NCBI GenBank assembly: GCA_044221335.1
Contig: JBGAPI010000009.1
Span: 1 to 64,000 of the forward strand
Length of the DNA stretch: 64,000 nucleotides
Direction of reading: 5' to 3'
Source: JBGAPI01 sp044221335
GTDB taxonomy: Bacteria; Pseudomonadota; Gammaproteobacteria; Xanthomonadales; Ahniellaceae
Shown here one piece after another: positions 40,584 to 48,810 of the stretch (positions within the stretch are counted from its first letter, which is position 1; every line of letters starts with the position of its first letter). Made by a program: the position numbers and the translations under genes. Under the pieces are notes generated by a model. It saw only the letters and a list, made by a program, of their open reading frames with translations, did not search any database and was not told where the DNA came from.

Positions 40584-42602
40584 ATGCCCCGTCGTCGAGT
40601 CGCGTTCCTCCGTTCCTGGATTCCGTCGTTGCTGCTGGTGGCCGGAGCGGTCCACGCCGCCGGGCTGCAGCCCAGTGCCGCCCTGACCCCGGCCATCACC
40701 TACCAGGGACAGCTGAAGGTCGGCGGCAGCCCCGCCAACGGCACCTACAGTTTCCGCTTCGTCTGCTACACCGACCCGGTCGCCAACGCCGCAGTCGGCA
40801 ACCTGGTCAGCGTCAACAACCTGGCGGTCAGCAACGGCCTGCTGTCGTTGCCTTTGAATCTCGGGCTGACGCCCGCGAACGGACAGCGCCTGTGGCTCGG
40901 TATCGAGGTGTCGAGCGACAACGTGAACTACACGCCGCTCACGCCGCGCCAGGAGATCACCGCGCAGTTCTACGCGCTGCACGCGCTGCAGGCGGAAAGC
41001 GCGCTGGTCGCCGGGCCGAACTCGGTGAACTCGGCGGCAATCGTCGACGGCACGGTCGCGACGGCCGACCTCGCCAACAGCGCAGTCACCTCGGCCAAGA
41101 TCGCCGGCAGCGCGGTCACCTCCCAGGAGGTCGACTCGAGCACCGTGCAGCTGCGGGTGAGCGGTAGCTGCGCGGCTGGATCCGCGATGTCGGCGGTCGC
41201 ACAGAACGGCACCGTGAGCTGCCAGTCCGTCGGATCCGGCGGCGGCTGGTCCACCAGCGGCAACGCCGGCACCAGCGCATCGACCAGCTACCTCGGGACC
41301 AGCGACAACGTCGCCCTCAATTTCCGCGTCAACGGCGTGCGGATCGGCCAGCTGCTGCCTTCGAGCGGCGCCGCGACGGCCAGCGGCCCGTCCGTCGTCT
41401 GGGGCGACATCGGCAACAACGTCTCGAGCGGACTGCAGGCGGCGACGATCGCCGGCGGCGGCGGCCGCGACCTGGGCGGAGTGCTCGCGCCGAACCTGGT
41501 CCAGGGGTTCGCCGGAACCGTCGGGGGCGGGCAGGACAACAGCGTGCTCGGGCTCTACTCGATAGTCGCGGGCGGCAAGTCGAACACCGCCAGCACCAGC
41601 TTCTCTGTGATTGCCGGCGGACAGAGCAACACGGTGACGGCGGGCACCGGCGGATTCGGCACCATCGGCGGCGGCGTCAACAACACCGTGGGCAACTTCG
41701 GCACCATCGGCGGCGGCAACGCGAACACCGCCTCGGGAACGCACGGGACCGTCGCGGGCGGCAATTTCAACACGGCGTCGGCGCTGCGCTCGACGGTTCC
41801 CGGCGGCTATCTCAACGAGGCCGGTGGCAGCTACAGCTTCGCCGCGGGCGCCGACGCGCACGTCCGCAACGCCACCGAAACCGGCGAGGCGGGCACCTGC
41901 AACAACAGCACCAGCTGCGGAGACGAAGGCACCTTCCTGTGGTCCGACACCACCGGACTCGGAACGGCCTACTCCTCGACCGGACCGAACCAGTTCCTGG
42001 TCCGAGCGGATGGCGGATTCGGCTTCAATACCACCGCGATCTCGTCGTCCGACGACATCGTTCTGAAGACCCGGCCGGTGTCCGGCGACGCCGACCTCGA
42101 CATCGTCCTGCAGACCCGCAGCGGCAAGGCCGGCCGCCTGTATCTCAAGGACAGCGATTCCTCGTACTTCCTTGGCACCTCGCCGACCGGCACGGACTTC
42201 CTGGTGACGTCGGCAAACGGGGCCAAGCTGACTGCCGGTGGGACCTGGACCAACGGCTCGTCGCGCCTGTTCAAGCAGTCGTTCGCGGCGATCGATGTCG
42301 ACGCGATCCTGGCCCGGGTGCTGACCCTGCCGCTGGCCACCTGGCAGTACCGGAACTCCAGCGAAGGCAAGCATCTCGGCCCGATGGCGGAGGACTTCGC
42401 GGCGGCCTTCGGGCTCGGCGGAGACGACCAGCACATCGCCACCGTCGATGCCGACGGCGTGGCGCTCGCCGCGATCCAGGGGCTGAACGCGCGACTGGAG
42501 AAGGACAATGCGGAGCTGCGTGCCGCCAACGCCGCGCTGGCGGATCGTTTGGCGCGGATCGAGGCGCGGCTGGAACGGATCCCTGCCGAGGAGGCGCGAT
42601 GA
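40584..42602 (+). CDS. Exported head-repeat protein with C-terminal S74 self-processing chaperone
   Basis: A 672-aa protein. A signal peptide (1-~22) is followed by a domain with ITYQGQLKVGGSPANGTYSF...TPLTPRQEITAQFYA, shared with the protein at 58066. Residues ~290-430 are head-like repeats rich in GGGxxNTxS and GTIGGG, as in trimeric adhesins and phage spikes. The end (~555-672) is an S74/intramolecular chaperone domain: catalytic Ser559 and Lys564 five apart in NGSSRLFKQ, LGPMAEDFAAAF, and a final coiled coil (LEKDNAELRAANAALADRLA). S74 domains trimerise the protein and then cut themselves off. Its stop overlaps the next gene (ATGA). Confidence 0.85.
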   Translation: MPRRRVAFLRSWIPSLLLVAGAVHAAGLQPSAALTPAITYQGQLKVGGSPANGTYSFRFVCYTDPVANAAVGNLVSVNNLAVSNGLLSLPLNLGLTPANGQRLWLGIEVSSDNVNYTPLTPRQEITAQFYALHALQAESALVAGPNSVNSAAIVDGTVATADLANSAVTSAKIAGSAVTSQEVDSSTVQLRVSGSCAAGSAMSAVAQNGTVSCQSVGSGGGWSTSGNAGTSASTSYLGTSDNVALNFRVNGVRIGQLLPSSGAATASGPSVVWGDIGNNVSSGLQAATIAGGGGRDLGGVLAPNLVQGFAGTVGGGQDNSVLGLYSIVAGGKSNTASTSFSVIAGGQSNTVTAGTGGFGTIGGGVNNTVGNFGTIGGGNANTASGTHGTVAGGNFNTASALRSTVPGGYLNEAGGSYSFAAGADAHVRNATETGEAGTCNNSTSCGDEGTFLWSDTTGLGTAYSSTGPNQFLVRADGGFGFNTTAISSSDDIVLKTRPVSGDADLDIVLQTRSGKAGRLYLKDSDSSYFLGTSPTGTDFLVTSANGAKLTAGGTWTNGSSRLFKQSFAAIDVDAILARVLTLPLATWQYRNSSEGKHLGPMAEDFAAAFGLGGDDQHIATVDADGVALAAIQGLNARLEKDNAELRAANAALADRLARIEARLERIPAEEAR

Positions 42603-42907
42603 AGCCGCATCGCGATCGGCCGCGGAAGCGGTGGCGCTGGTGGCCCGCACTGGTGATTGTCGCTGCCGGCACCGCCGCGGCGCAGTCGGCCGGCAACTAC
42701 GATCTGTCGTGGAGCACGCTCGACAACGGCGGCGGCACGTCCAGCGGTGGTGTCTATTCCCTGTCCGGGACGATCGGGCAGGCGGACGCGGCCGGCAACG
42801 GAACCGCGAGCAGTGGCGGCAGTTTTGTGCTGTCGCCGGGCTTCTGGCCCGGCGTGCAGACCGCCACGGGGCCTGCCGACACATTGTTCAAGGACGGCTT
42901 CGAGTAG
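42599..42907 (+). CDS. Small exported protein ending in LFKDGFE
   Basis: A 102-aa protein with a signal peptide after an Arg-rich start (RWWPALVIVAAGTAAAQS). The mature domain reads YDLSWSTLDNGGGTSSGGVY then SLSGTIGQADA and GGSFVLSPGFWPG, a repeated GGxYxLxGxIGQxDAG design, and the chain ends DTLFKDGFE at the stop. A paralogue at 57727 has the same order and ends LDRLFLDGFE. Translationally coupled to the S74 protein (ATGA). The function is unknown. The C-terminal motif looks like a sorting or anchoring tag. Confidence 0.75.
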   Translation: MKPHRDRPRKRWRWWPALVIVAAGTAAAQSAGNYDLSWSTLDNGGGTSSGGVYSLSGTIGQADAAGNGTASSGGSFVLSPGFWPGVQTATGPADTLFKDGFE

Positions 42908-43400
42908 GAGCCTCCTGAGCTTCCATGCCGTGCTGCTGTTGTCGGCAAACGAAACGGCTGGGCCAGCATCAATCGTCAGGGAGGGCGGCCCGGTGCGCAG
43001 CACCGGGCCGGGCTTGTCGGAGCGATCGACCGTGATCGAAGTCCGGGCGTCGGGGCTCCATCCGGCGTCAAGATCGATGGAAGCGCCGGCACCACCGGTG
43101 GAGCACAGCGGTGGAAGTCCCCGACAACGAAGGATCGGTGGTCCGGGTGTTCCTGGGTCCTGCGCCCGCCCGGGGCGGCGCTTCGCCACCTCCGGAATTG
43201 CAATCGTCGGAGCAGACGTCCTCGACGCGTCCGGCGCGGACACCCGATTCGCTTACCGGCCGTCGTCGATCGGAGAATTCTAGGACAGACTCGACGACCC
43301 CATCGGCAGCATCAGCAGCGTTCGTCCGTCGTCCGGTCGCTGGGGCAACCCGCCGGAGTAGCGCGATCCGTCGGCGCTGCGAGGTTCATTCGAACGCTCG
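42908..43400. other. 493-bp intergenic region with a dispersed element
   Basis: 42983-43066 is copy 2 of the ~85-bp dispersed element seen inverted at 36050-36133. It starts with the strong hairpin GGCCCGGTGC-GCA-GCACCGGGCC (42987-43009), which can terminate the S74/DGFE operon. The remainder (43067-43400) has no convincing ORF; possible reading frames lack start signals and domain matches. Confidence 0.6.
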
Positions 43401-44273
43401 CTACAACCGGTACGTATCGCCCTCGGCCCCGATCGTCGTCGGGTAGCCCGGCTTGGCGTCGTGCAGCGCGTCGGCCATCAGGCGCTCGAGGTCGAGATCG
43501 GTGTGGTTGGGATCGTGGTGGAACGCCACCAGTCGATTGACCGCGCAGAGTTCGCCGAAGCGCAGGGTCTGCACCAGCGAGCTGTGGCCCCAGCCCGTGT
43601 GGTTGGGGTATTCGGAGGCGCTGTACTGGCAGTCGTGGATCAGGAGGTCGACCCCGGAGGCCACGTTGGCGCCGGAGGTCCACTCGCGCGGCAGGTTCGG
43701 GAAGTTGTTGTTGCCGAGCGCCGGCTCGTGGTCGGGAAGGTAGGCGATCACCTTGCCCGACGCGCTCTGGATCCGGTAGCCGACGGTCGGGCCGGGATGG
43801 CAGACCATCTCGGCACGGACGCGGAACTCGCCGATCTCGACGTCGCCGCAGGGCACTGCATGGAAGCTGAGCCGGCTCGGCAGTTCCGACAGGTGCACCG
43901 GGAACAGCGGCGGGGAGAGGTAGCGCATCAGCCGCGCCTGCAGGCTCTGGGTGGCGCTGGCCGGTCCCCAGATGTGCACCTCGAAATTGGGGCGGTAGAG
44001 CGGCGCGAAGAAGCCGAGTCCCTGCACATGATCCATGTGCAGGTGGGTCAGCAGGATGTCGATCCGGGTGAGGTTGGCCGGCAGCGAGCGCGCCAGTCGC
44101 CGGATGCCGGTGCCGGCGTCGAGGACCAGCAGCGTGCCCTCGCTGCCGTAGATGCCGACGCAGGAGGTGTTGCCGCCGTAGCGTGCGGTCTCCGGCCCGG
44201 GCGTCGCCAGCGAGCCGCGGGTTCCCCACAGCGTGACCTCGCACTGCGATCCGTTCGAGCGGGTGATCTCCAT
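43401..44273 (-). CDS. MBL-fold metallohydrolase
   Basis: A 290-aa metallo-beta-lactamase fold enzyme with HLHMDH at 77-82, an LDAGTGIRRL strand and later histidines (MVCHPG, HDCQYS, GWGHSS, FHHDPNHTD). The opening VTLWGTRGSLATPGPETARY is typical of PhnP/phosphodiesterase-type MBL proteins, some of which act on cyclic nucleotides. Its ATG overlaps the stop of the PAS gene, so a PAS sensor and a hydrolase are made together. A role in a small-molecule signal is suggested but not shown. Confidence 0.85.
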   Translation of the reverse strand: MEITRSNGSQCEVTLWGTRGSLATPGPETARYGGNTSCVGIYGSEGTLLVLDAGTGIRRLARSLPANLTRIDILLTHLHMDHVQGLGFFAPLYRPNFEVHIWGPASATQSLQARLMRYLSPPLFPVHLSELPSRLSFHAVPCGDVEIGEFRVRAEMVCHPGPTVGYRIQSASGKVIAYLPDHEPALGNNNFPNLPREWTSGANVASGVDLLIHDCQYSASEYPNHTGWGHSSLVQTLRFGELCAVNRLVAFHHDPNHTDLDLERLMADALHDAKPGYPTTIGAEGDTYRL

Positions 44274-44668
44274 CAGGCGTGCGGCTCCCAGAAGATGTTG
44301 AGCACGCCGAGAAACTGGCCGGTGTCGGCATCCAGCGGGATGGAGTTCCAGTGCAGCTTGCGCCAGCTCCCGTCCGGGCTCATCAGCCAGATCAGCTGCG
44401 AGACCGGGCGGCGCTGCTGCAGCGCGACCACCAGCGGCCAGTCGTTGCGGTCCATCGGCTGGCGATGCTCGTCGTTGACGTCGAAGTCCTTGGCCCAGAC
44501 TTCGGCGACCATCTCGCCGTGCTCCTCGAAGCGCCGCGCGATCAGCGTCTCCGCGGGTTCGTTGTAGTAGACGACCGTGGCGAGGGTGTCGACGATGATG
44601 ACCGGCATCGCCAGGCTCGAGGCGAGCTGGCGAGCGAGGATCAATTGGATCGGCTTCTGGGTGGAAAT
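44273..44668 (-). CDS. PAS-domain protein, possible ATT start
   Basis: A single PAS domain (131 aa): MPVIIVDTLATVVYYNEPAE opens it, FDVNDEHRQPMDRNDWPL and RKLHWNSIPLDADTGQFLGV are the later strands. No output domain is attached. In the open frame after the upstream stop (44711) there is no ATG, GTG or CTG. Candidates are ATT at 44668, with GGGGAG well placed 8 nt upstream, or TTG at 44644 with no SD. I chose ATT; the start is uncertain. Translationally coupled to the MBL gene. Confidence 0.75.
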   Translation of the reverse strand: MSTQKPIQLILARQLASSLAMPVIIVDTLATVVYYNEPAETLIARRFEEHGEMVAEVWAKDFDVNDEHRQPMDRNDWPLVVALQQRRPVSQLIWLMSPDGSWRKLHWNSIPLDADTGQFLGVLNIFWEPHA

Positions 44669-44800
44669 GGCGGTTCTCCCCGGGCGTCGCCATCGGTGTG
44701 CCGTCCGATTCTAGCTTTTTGGCACCGGGGTAGGGGGAGGCAAGCGACGCACCGCAGCGGTCGGCGACCGGAGGAAGGCTCGGGTCGTCGAGGAGCCCCC

Positions 44801-44911
44801 GTCCTTGCGAGGAGGAGTGCAGCTCCGGCGAAGCTATCCAGCGCCTTTGCGGTCCTTCGCGCCGGATCCGGAGCCAAGGCGCTGGAATGCTTCGCTGCGC
44901 TCGCAACGACG
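44801..44911. repeat. Long inverted dispersed repeat, copy 2
   Basis: Left arm GTCCTTGCGAGGAGGAGTGC with AAGCTATCCAGCGCC; right arm GGCGCTGGAATGCTTCGCTG with CGCTCGCAACGACG. Same element as 6781-6899. It separates the PAS gene from the enoyl-CoA hydratase. Confidence 0.65.
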
Positions 44912-44921
44912 CAGGTCTGCT

Positions 44922-45665
44922 CTACTTCTTCTGGAACAGCCCCCGCAGCGTCGACTGGGTCTCGTCGGCGAACCAGGACGCCGCGAAATCGTCGACCGGG
45001 AAGCGGGCGGCATCGCTCATCAGGTCGGCGAGGTCCTTGCGGGCAAGGCGGCGGGTGGCCGACATCGCCAGCGGCGGCAGCTTCAGGTGCGCGTCGCACC
45101 AGGCGAGCGCGCGGGCGACGACGTTGTCCGGCTCGGTCAGCTCGTCGACCATGCCGTACTCCAGCGCCTGTTCGGGCTCGATCATCGCGCCGGCCACCAT
45201 CAGCCGCTCCGCCCGATGCGCGCCGACCAGGCGCTTGAACGCGAGCTGGATCACTTCGGGAACGGTCAGGCCGACCTGCACCTCGTTGAGGCCGATCCGG
45301 AACGGCCCGCGCGCCATCACCCGGTAGTCGCAGAAGATCGACATCACCGCGCCGCCGGCCGGGCTGTGACCGGTGATCGCCGCGACCACCGGCACCGGCG
45401 AGCGCGCCAGCGTCGCCATCACCGCGAAGAAGTCCGTCCAGAACGCGATGATGCCGTCGCGGTCGAGCTTCAGCAGGGACGGCACGTCGAGGCCCCCGGA
45501 GAAGCGGCCGGGCTGGCCGGACAGCACGATCGCGCGCGCGCCCGCGGCGGGGGCGGCCCGGAGCTGGGCGACCAGCTCGCGCGCCAGGGCGGGATCGATG
45601 GCATTGACCGGCGGACGGGCGAGGCGGAGTTCGGTGACAGCGTCGTGACGGATGACGTCGAGCAT
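44922..45665 (-). CDS. Enoyl-CoA hydratase/isomerase family protein
   Basis: A 247-aa crotonase-fold protein. RPPVNAIDPALARELVAQL and VLSGQPGRFSGGLDVPSLL form the acyl-CoA site, followed by AAITGHSPAGGAVMSIFCDY as the oxyanion hole. The usual second catalytic Glu region reads GLNEVQVGLTVPEV, with one Glu present. Crotonase-fold enzymes vary in reaction, so hydratase versus isomerase is not decided. SD AGGAA precedes the ATG. Divergent from the copper chaperone gene. Confidence 0.88.
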   Translation of the reverse strand: MLDVIRHDAVTELRLARPPVNAIDPALARELVAQLRAAPAAGARAIVLSGQPGRFSGGLDVPSLLKLDRDGIIAFWTDFFAVMATLARSPVPVVAAITGHSPAGGAVMSIFCDYRVMARGPFRIGLNEVQVGLTVPEVIQLAFKRLVGAHRAERLMVAGAMIEPEQALEYGMVDELTEPDNVVARALAWCDAHLKLPPLAMSATRRLARKDLADLMSDAARFPVDDFAASWFADETQSTLRGLFQKK

Positions 45666-45725
45666 GGCGGTTCCTGTGGTGTCGTCGACGGTTATGATAC
45701 GGGCGTTCGAACCCGGGAGTCCGTC

Positions 45726-46154
45726 ATGCGCCATCCGCTGTTCGCCGCCGCCGTTGCCGCCGCGCTCGCCTTGTCCTCCGCGCCGGCCCTCGCCTCGCCG
45801 CTGACCTTCGACGACGTCTGGATCCGCGAGGCGCCGCCGGCCGCGGACGTGCAGGCGGCCTACATGACGATCAAGAACCCCAGCAACATGATGCTGCGCA
45901 TCATCGGGGTGTCGAGCGAGGACTTCGACTCCGGCGAGCTGCACCACATGGCCACGGTCGACGGAAAGATGACCATGCGCACGATGCCCAACGTCGACAT
46001 CGCTCCGACCCGTTCGGTGAGCTTCGCGCCCGGCGGTGATCACATCATGCTGCTGAAGCCGCACCGCAAGCTGAAGGCGGGCGACAAGGTCAAGCTGCAC
46101 CTGAAGCTGTCGAACGGCGAGACCATCGACATCGAGGCGGCCGTCAGGAAGTAG
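45726..46154 (+). CDS. Periplasmic copper chaperone PCu(A)C
   Basis: A 142-aa protein with a signal peptide (1-23). The copper site H(M)x10Mx21HxM is exact: His73, Met84, His106, Met108. PCu(A)C proteins deliver Cu(I) to the CuA and CuB centres of cytochrome oxidase, usually with Sco. No sco or oxidase gene is adjacent here. SD GGGAG is upstream. The TAG stop is in GTAG of a short REP variant (GTAGGCTGCGC). Confidence 0.92.
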   Translation: MRHPLFAAAVAAALALSSAPALASPLTFDDVWIREAPPAADVQAAYMTIKNPSNMMLRIIGVSSEDFDSGELHHMATVDGKMTMRTMPNVDIAPTRSVSFAPGGDHIMLLKPHRKLKAGDKVKLHLKLSNGETIDIEAAVRK

Positions 46155-46637
46155 GCTGCGCCCAGATCGCACCGGCGGTACAGGGCCGCAGCCCGCGCTT
46201 CGACCCTGTGGTCCGGCTAGAGGGCCCAGGGCCCAGAACAGCCCGCGCCGTGGTAGACGTGCTCCCTCGAATGGATGCCGAGGTCGGGACTGGCGTCCCT
46301 GCTGCGTCTAGCCGCCGCCGCAGAGGTGGACGATGTCCCCATGCTCGTACATCACGAGCCAACGGTCGATCTGCGGGACCATCCCGGCGATCGCTTGAGC
46401 GAGCGACGAGAACTCTTCATCCGTCGTGAGCGCGCCGAATCGAAACCAGCATGGCAGTCTGCTTCCTTCAATGCATGAGAAATGCGGACGCCGCGGAAAA
46501 TCGCTCGGTCGATGCAACTCGGTTTGGATGGGACAATTCTCAGAACCGTCCCTGGTGCGGCGCGTCCTGCCAGGCCATCCATGGCCGGGCGTTCGGCGGG
46601 TCGTGATGCGTTTCATCGCATCACGACAATTCCCGCC
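46155..46637. other. Intergenic region with a doubtful ORF and short repeats
   Basis: It holds a GGGCCCA repeat (46222-46236) and the fimX-side hairpin. On the minus strand, 46308-46616 is an open frame whose last ~45 codons (TDEEFSSLAQAIAGMVPQID, then RWLVMYEHGDIVHLCGGG) look protein-like. The N-terminal part does not, so it may be a gene remnant. No start or SD is convincing. Confidence 0.4.
46600..46627. terminator. Perfect hairpin after fimX
   Basis: Arms GTCGTGATGCG and CGCATCACGAC with loop TTTCAT, 11 bp beyond the fimX stop. It has no T-run, so termination is inferred from position and stem strength. Confidence 0.6.
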
Positions 46638-48716
46638 TCACCCAGCGAAGTCGTACGCCATCACCTTCTCGGGCTCCTGCAGGAAGTTGCCCTGCACGAA
46701 GTCGACGCCCATGGTGAACAGCAGCGACATCGAGGCGGCGTCCTCGACGAATTCCGCGATGGTGGTCTTGCCGACGACCTTCGCCTGCTGGCAGATCTCG
46801 CGGATCTTGTTCTGGTTGTCCTTGTTCTTCGGCAGGTCCTGCATGAAGCCGCGGTCGATCTTCAGGTAGGTCGCGTCGACGTGCTTCAGCACCTGGAAGG
46901 AGTTGAGGCCGCTGCCGAACTGCTCCAGCGCGAACGAGGAATGCAGCTGCTTCAGGCCGAGCGTGAACTGCTGCACCGGCTTCATGTTGGTGACGACCTT
47001 CGTCTCCGGCATCTCGAACACCAGGGCATCGCCGCGGACGCGCTGCGCCTTCAGGTGCTGCGCGATCCAGGGCAGGATGGTGGCGTCCTCCAGCGAACGC
47101 GGCGACAGCTTCACGAAGAAGGTGGTGCGGTGCCCCGCCTTCTCGCGCTCCGCCAGCGCGCGGATCGCGCTGGCGATGACCCAGCGGTCGATGGTCGACA
47201 GCAGGTTGTTCTTCTCGGCGACCGGGAAGAACCCGAAGGGCATGATCTCCGGCCCGCCGCGCGGGTCGAGCATGCGCAGCAGGATCTCGTAGTACTCGCC
47301 TTCGGCGCCCTGCAGGCTGACGATGGGCTGGAAATACAGCACGAAGCCATTGTGCTTCAGCGCATGCTGGATATCGGACAGCCGCTGCTTCTCGGCCTCG
47401 ACGTCGGCCTTGTCCTGCGCCGCCGGATCGTAGACTTCGACCTTGTTGCCGCCGGAGTTCTGCGCGCTCTTCAGCGCCGAGCTGGCGTGGCCGAGGATGG
47501 AGTCGGCATTGGCGATCTTCTCGCCGATCATCACCAGTCCGACGCTGACGGTGAGGTTCAGCGAGCGCGCGCCGATCTCGAACAGGTGCTTCTCGAACGC
47601 CTTGCACAGCGCCTCGGCACGCTTCAGCGCCTCGGCGTGGGTATTGCGCCGCATCAGGATGACGAACGAGGTGTCGGTGAAGCGTGCCGCGACGTCGTCG
47701 GCATCGACGGCGGCGCGGAGCTCGTTCGCCATCTCGGCGAGCAGGGTGTCCTGGCTGCCGAGGCCGATGCTGTCCAGCACGGTGCGGAAGTTGTCTGCTT
47801 CGATCAGCAGGAAGGAATGATCGTCGCGGCCTTCCGCCGCCTCGGTCACCGTGCGGTCGAGTTCGGACAGCAGGTGCACGCGGTTCGACAGGCCGGTCAC
47901 CAGGTCCTGGGTCTTCAGCTTCTCGAGCTCGGCGCCGTCGACGGAACTGGCCTTGCTGCGGAAGGTGATCTGCAGGCAGGGCTCGCCTTCGAAGGTGGCG
48001 CTCGCGAACTCCATCATCGCAGGGAACTCGCGGCCGTTGGAGGTGCGCGCCCGCAGCTCCAGCTGCGGCGGCGGCGGCTCGCCCTTGGAGACCTTGCGCA
48101 GCAGGTTCTTGAAGCCCTCGGAAAAGCTCGGGGCGATCATGTCGATGATCGACACGCCCTCGATGTCCGACAGCTCCTCGAACTCGAACATCTCGAGGTA
48201 GGCCTTGTTGGCGCGGACGTGCGCGCCCTCGTGGATGAAGCAGATCGGATCCTTGGAGGAATCGAGCAGGGCCTCGCAGCGGCGCTCGCTCTCCTTCAGG
48301 TTGGCCTCCAGCCGACGCACGGCCCGACGCAGCGAAAGCGTCTCGAATTCGCGCCGGACGACCAGGATCAGATGTTCGGAGCGGCCGCGGATGGCGACCG
48401 CGGAGGCGCCGTCGCGGTAGGCCTGGACCACCGGATCGTCGCCACCGACGGTCATCGTGGCGATCACCGGGATGTCCTTGCCGGACTGGTAGGCGGCGGC
48501 GACGACCTGCGCCATGGGCGTGGCCGCCGTCTTCGAATTGGCGAGGATCAGGTCGACCTGCTGCGACGCCAGGATGTCGCGCAACTGGTCCATCGTCTCG
48601 ATCCTGAGCGGCCGCGCGGCGATGCCGGCGTTGCGCAGGATGCTCACGGTGTTTTCCGCCTCTTCGGGCGAATCTCCCACCAGCAGCAGACGGACGAAGG
48701 TTTCCTGTTTCGACAT
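46638..48716 (-). CDS. fimX: FimX-like degenerate GGDEF/EAL protein
   Basis: Regulator of type IV pilus assembly that binds c-di-GMP without cleaving it. The 692 aa match FimX in length and order: a receiver-like domain (1-130, acceptor Asp not obvious), PAS (~145-265), a degenerate GGDEF (~285-430, ARFTDTSF in place of GGDEF) and a degenerate EAL (~450-692, YYEILLRML in place of the EAL signature). Loss of both catalytic motifs is the hallmark of this family. It has its own promoter region and no operon partner. Confidence 0.9.
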   Translation of the reverse strand: MSKQETFVRLLLVGDSPEEAENTVSILRNAGIAARPLRIETMDQLRDILASQQVDLILANSKTAATPMAQVVAAAYQSGKDIPVIATMTVGGDDPVVQAYRDGASAVAIRGRSEHLILVVRREFETLSLRRAVRRLEANLKESERRCEALLDSSKDPICFIHEGAHVRANKAYLEMFEFEELSDIEGVSIIDMIAPSFSEGFKNLLRKVSKGEPPPPQLELRARTSNGREFPAMMEFASATFEGEPCLQITFRSKASSVDGAELEKLKTQDLVTGLSNRVHLLSELDRTVTEAAEGRDDHSFLLIEADNFRTVLDSIGLGSQDTLLAEMANELRAAVDADDVAARFTDTSFVILMRRNTHAEALKRAEALCKAFEKHLFEIGARSLNLTVSVGLVMIGEKIANADSILGHASSALKSAQNSGGNKVEVYDPAAQDKADVEAEKQRLSDIQHALKHNGFVLYFQPIVSLQGAEGEYYEILLRMLDPRGGPEIMPFGFFPVAEKNNLLSTIDRWVIASAIRALAEREKAGHRTTFFVKLSPRSLEDATILPWIAQHLKAQRVRGDALVFEMPETKVVTNMKPVQQFTLGLKQLHSSFALEQFGSGLNSFQVLKHVDATYLKIDRGFMQDLPKNKDNQNKIREICQQAKVVGKTTIAEFVEDAASMSLLFTMGVDFVQGNFLQEPEKVMAYDFAG

Positions 48717-48810
48717 GACCTAACTTATCGCTTCCAAGGCGCCTTGTAGCCGATTATCGCGACATCGTCCACGGAAATCCCGTACTGAAGACTGAAACTG
48801 TGGAAAAGGT

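Noticed and set aside
40584..42602. Prophage tail-spike gene
   Set aside because: The S74 domain suggests phage, but there is a Sec signal peptide, no phage structural genes nearby, and a host-type paralogue module at 57.7 kb.
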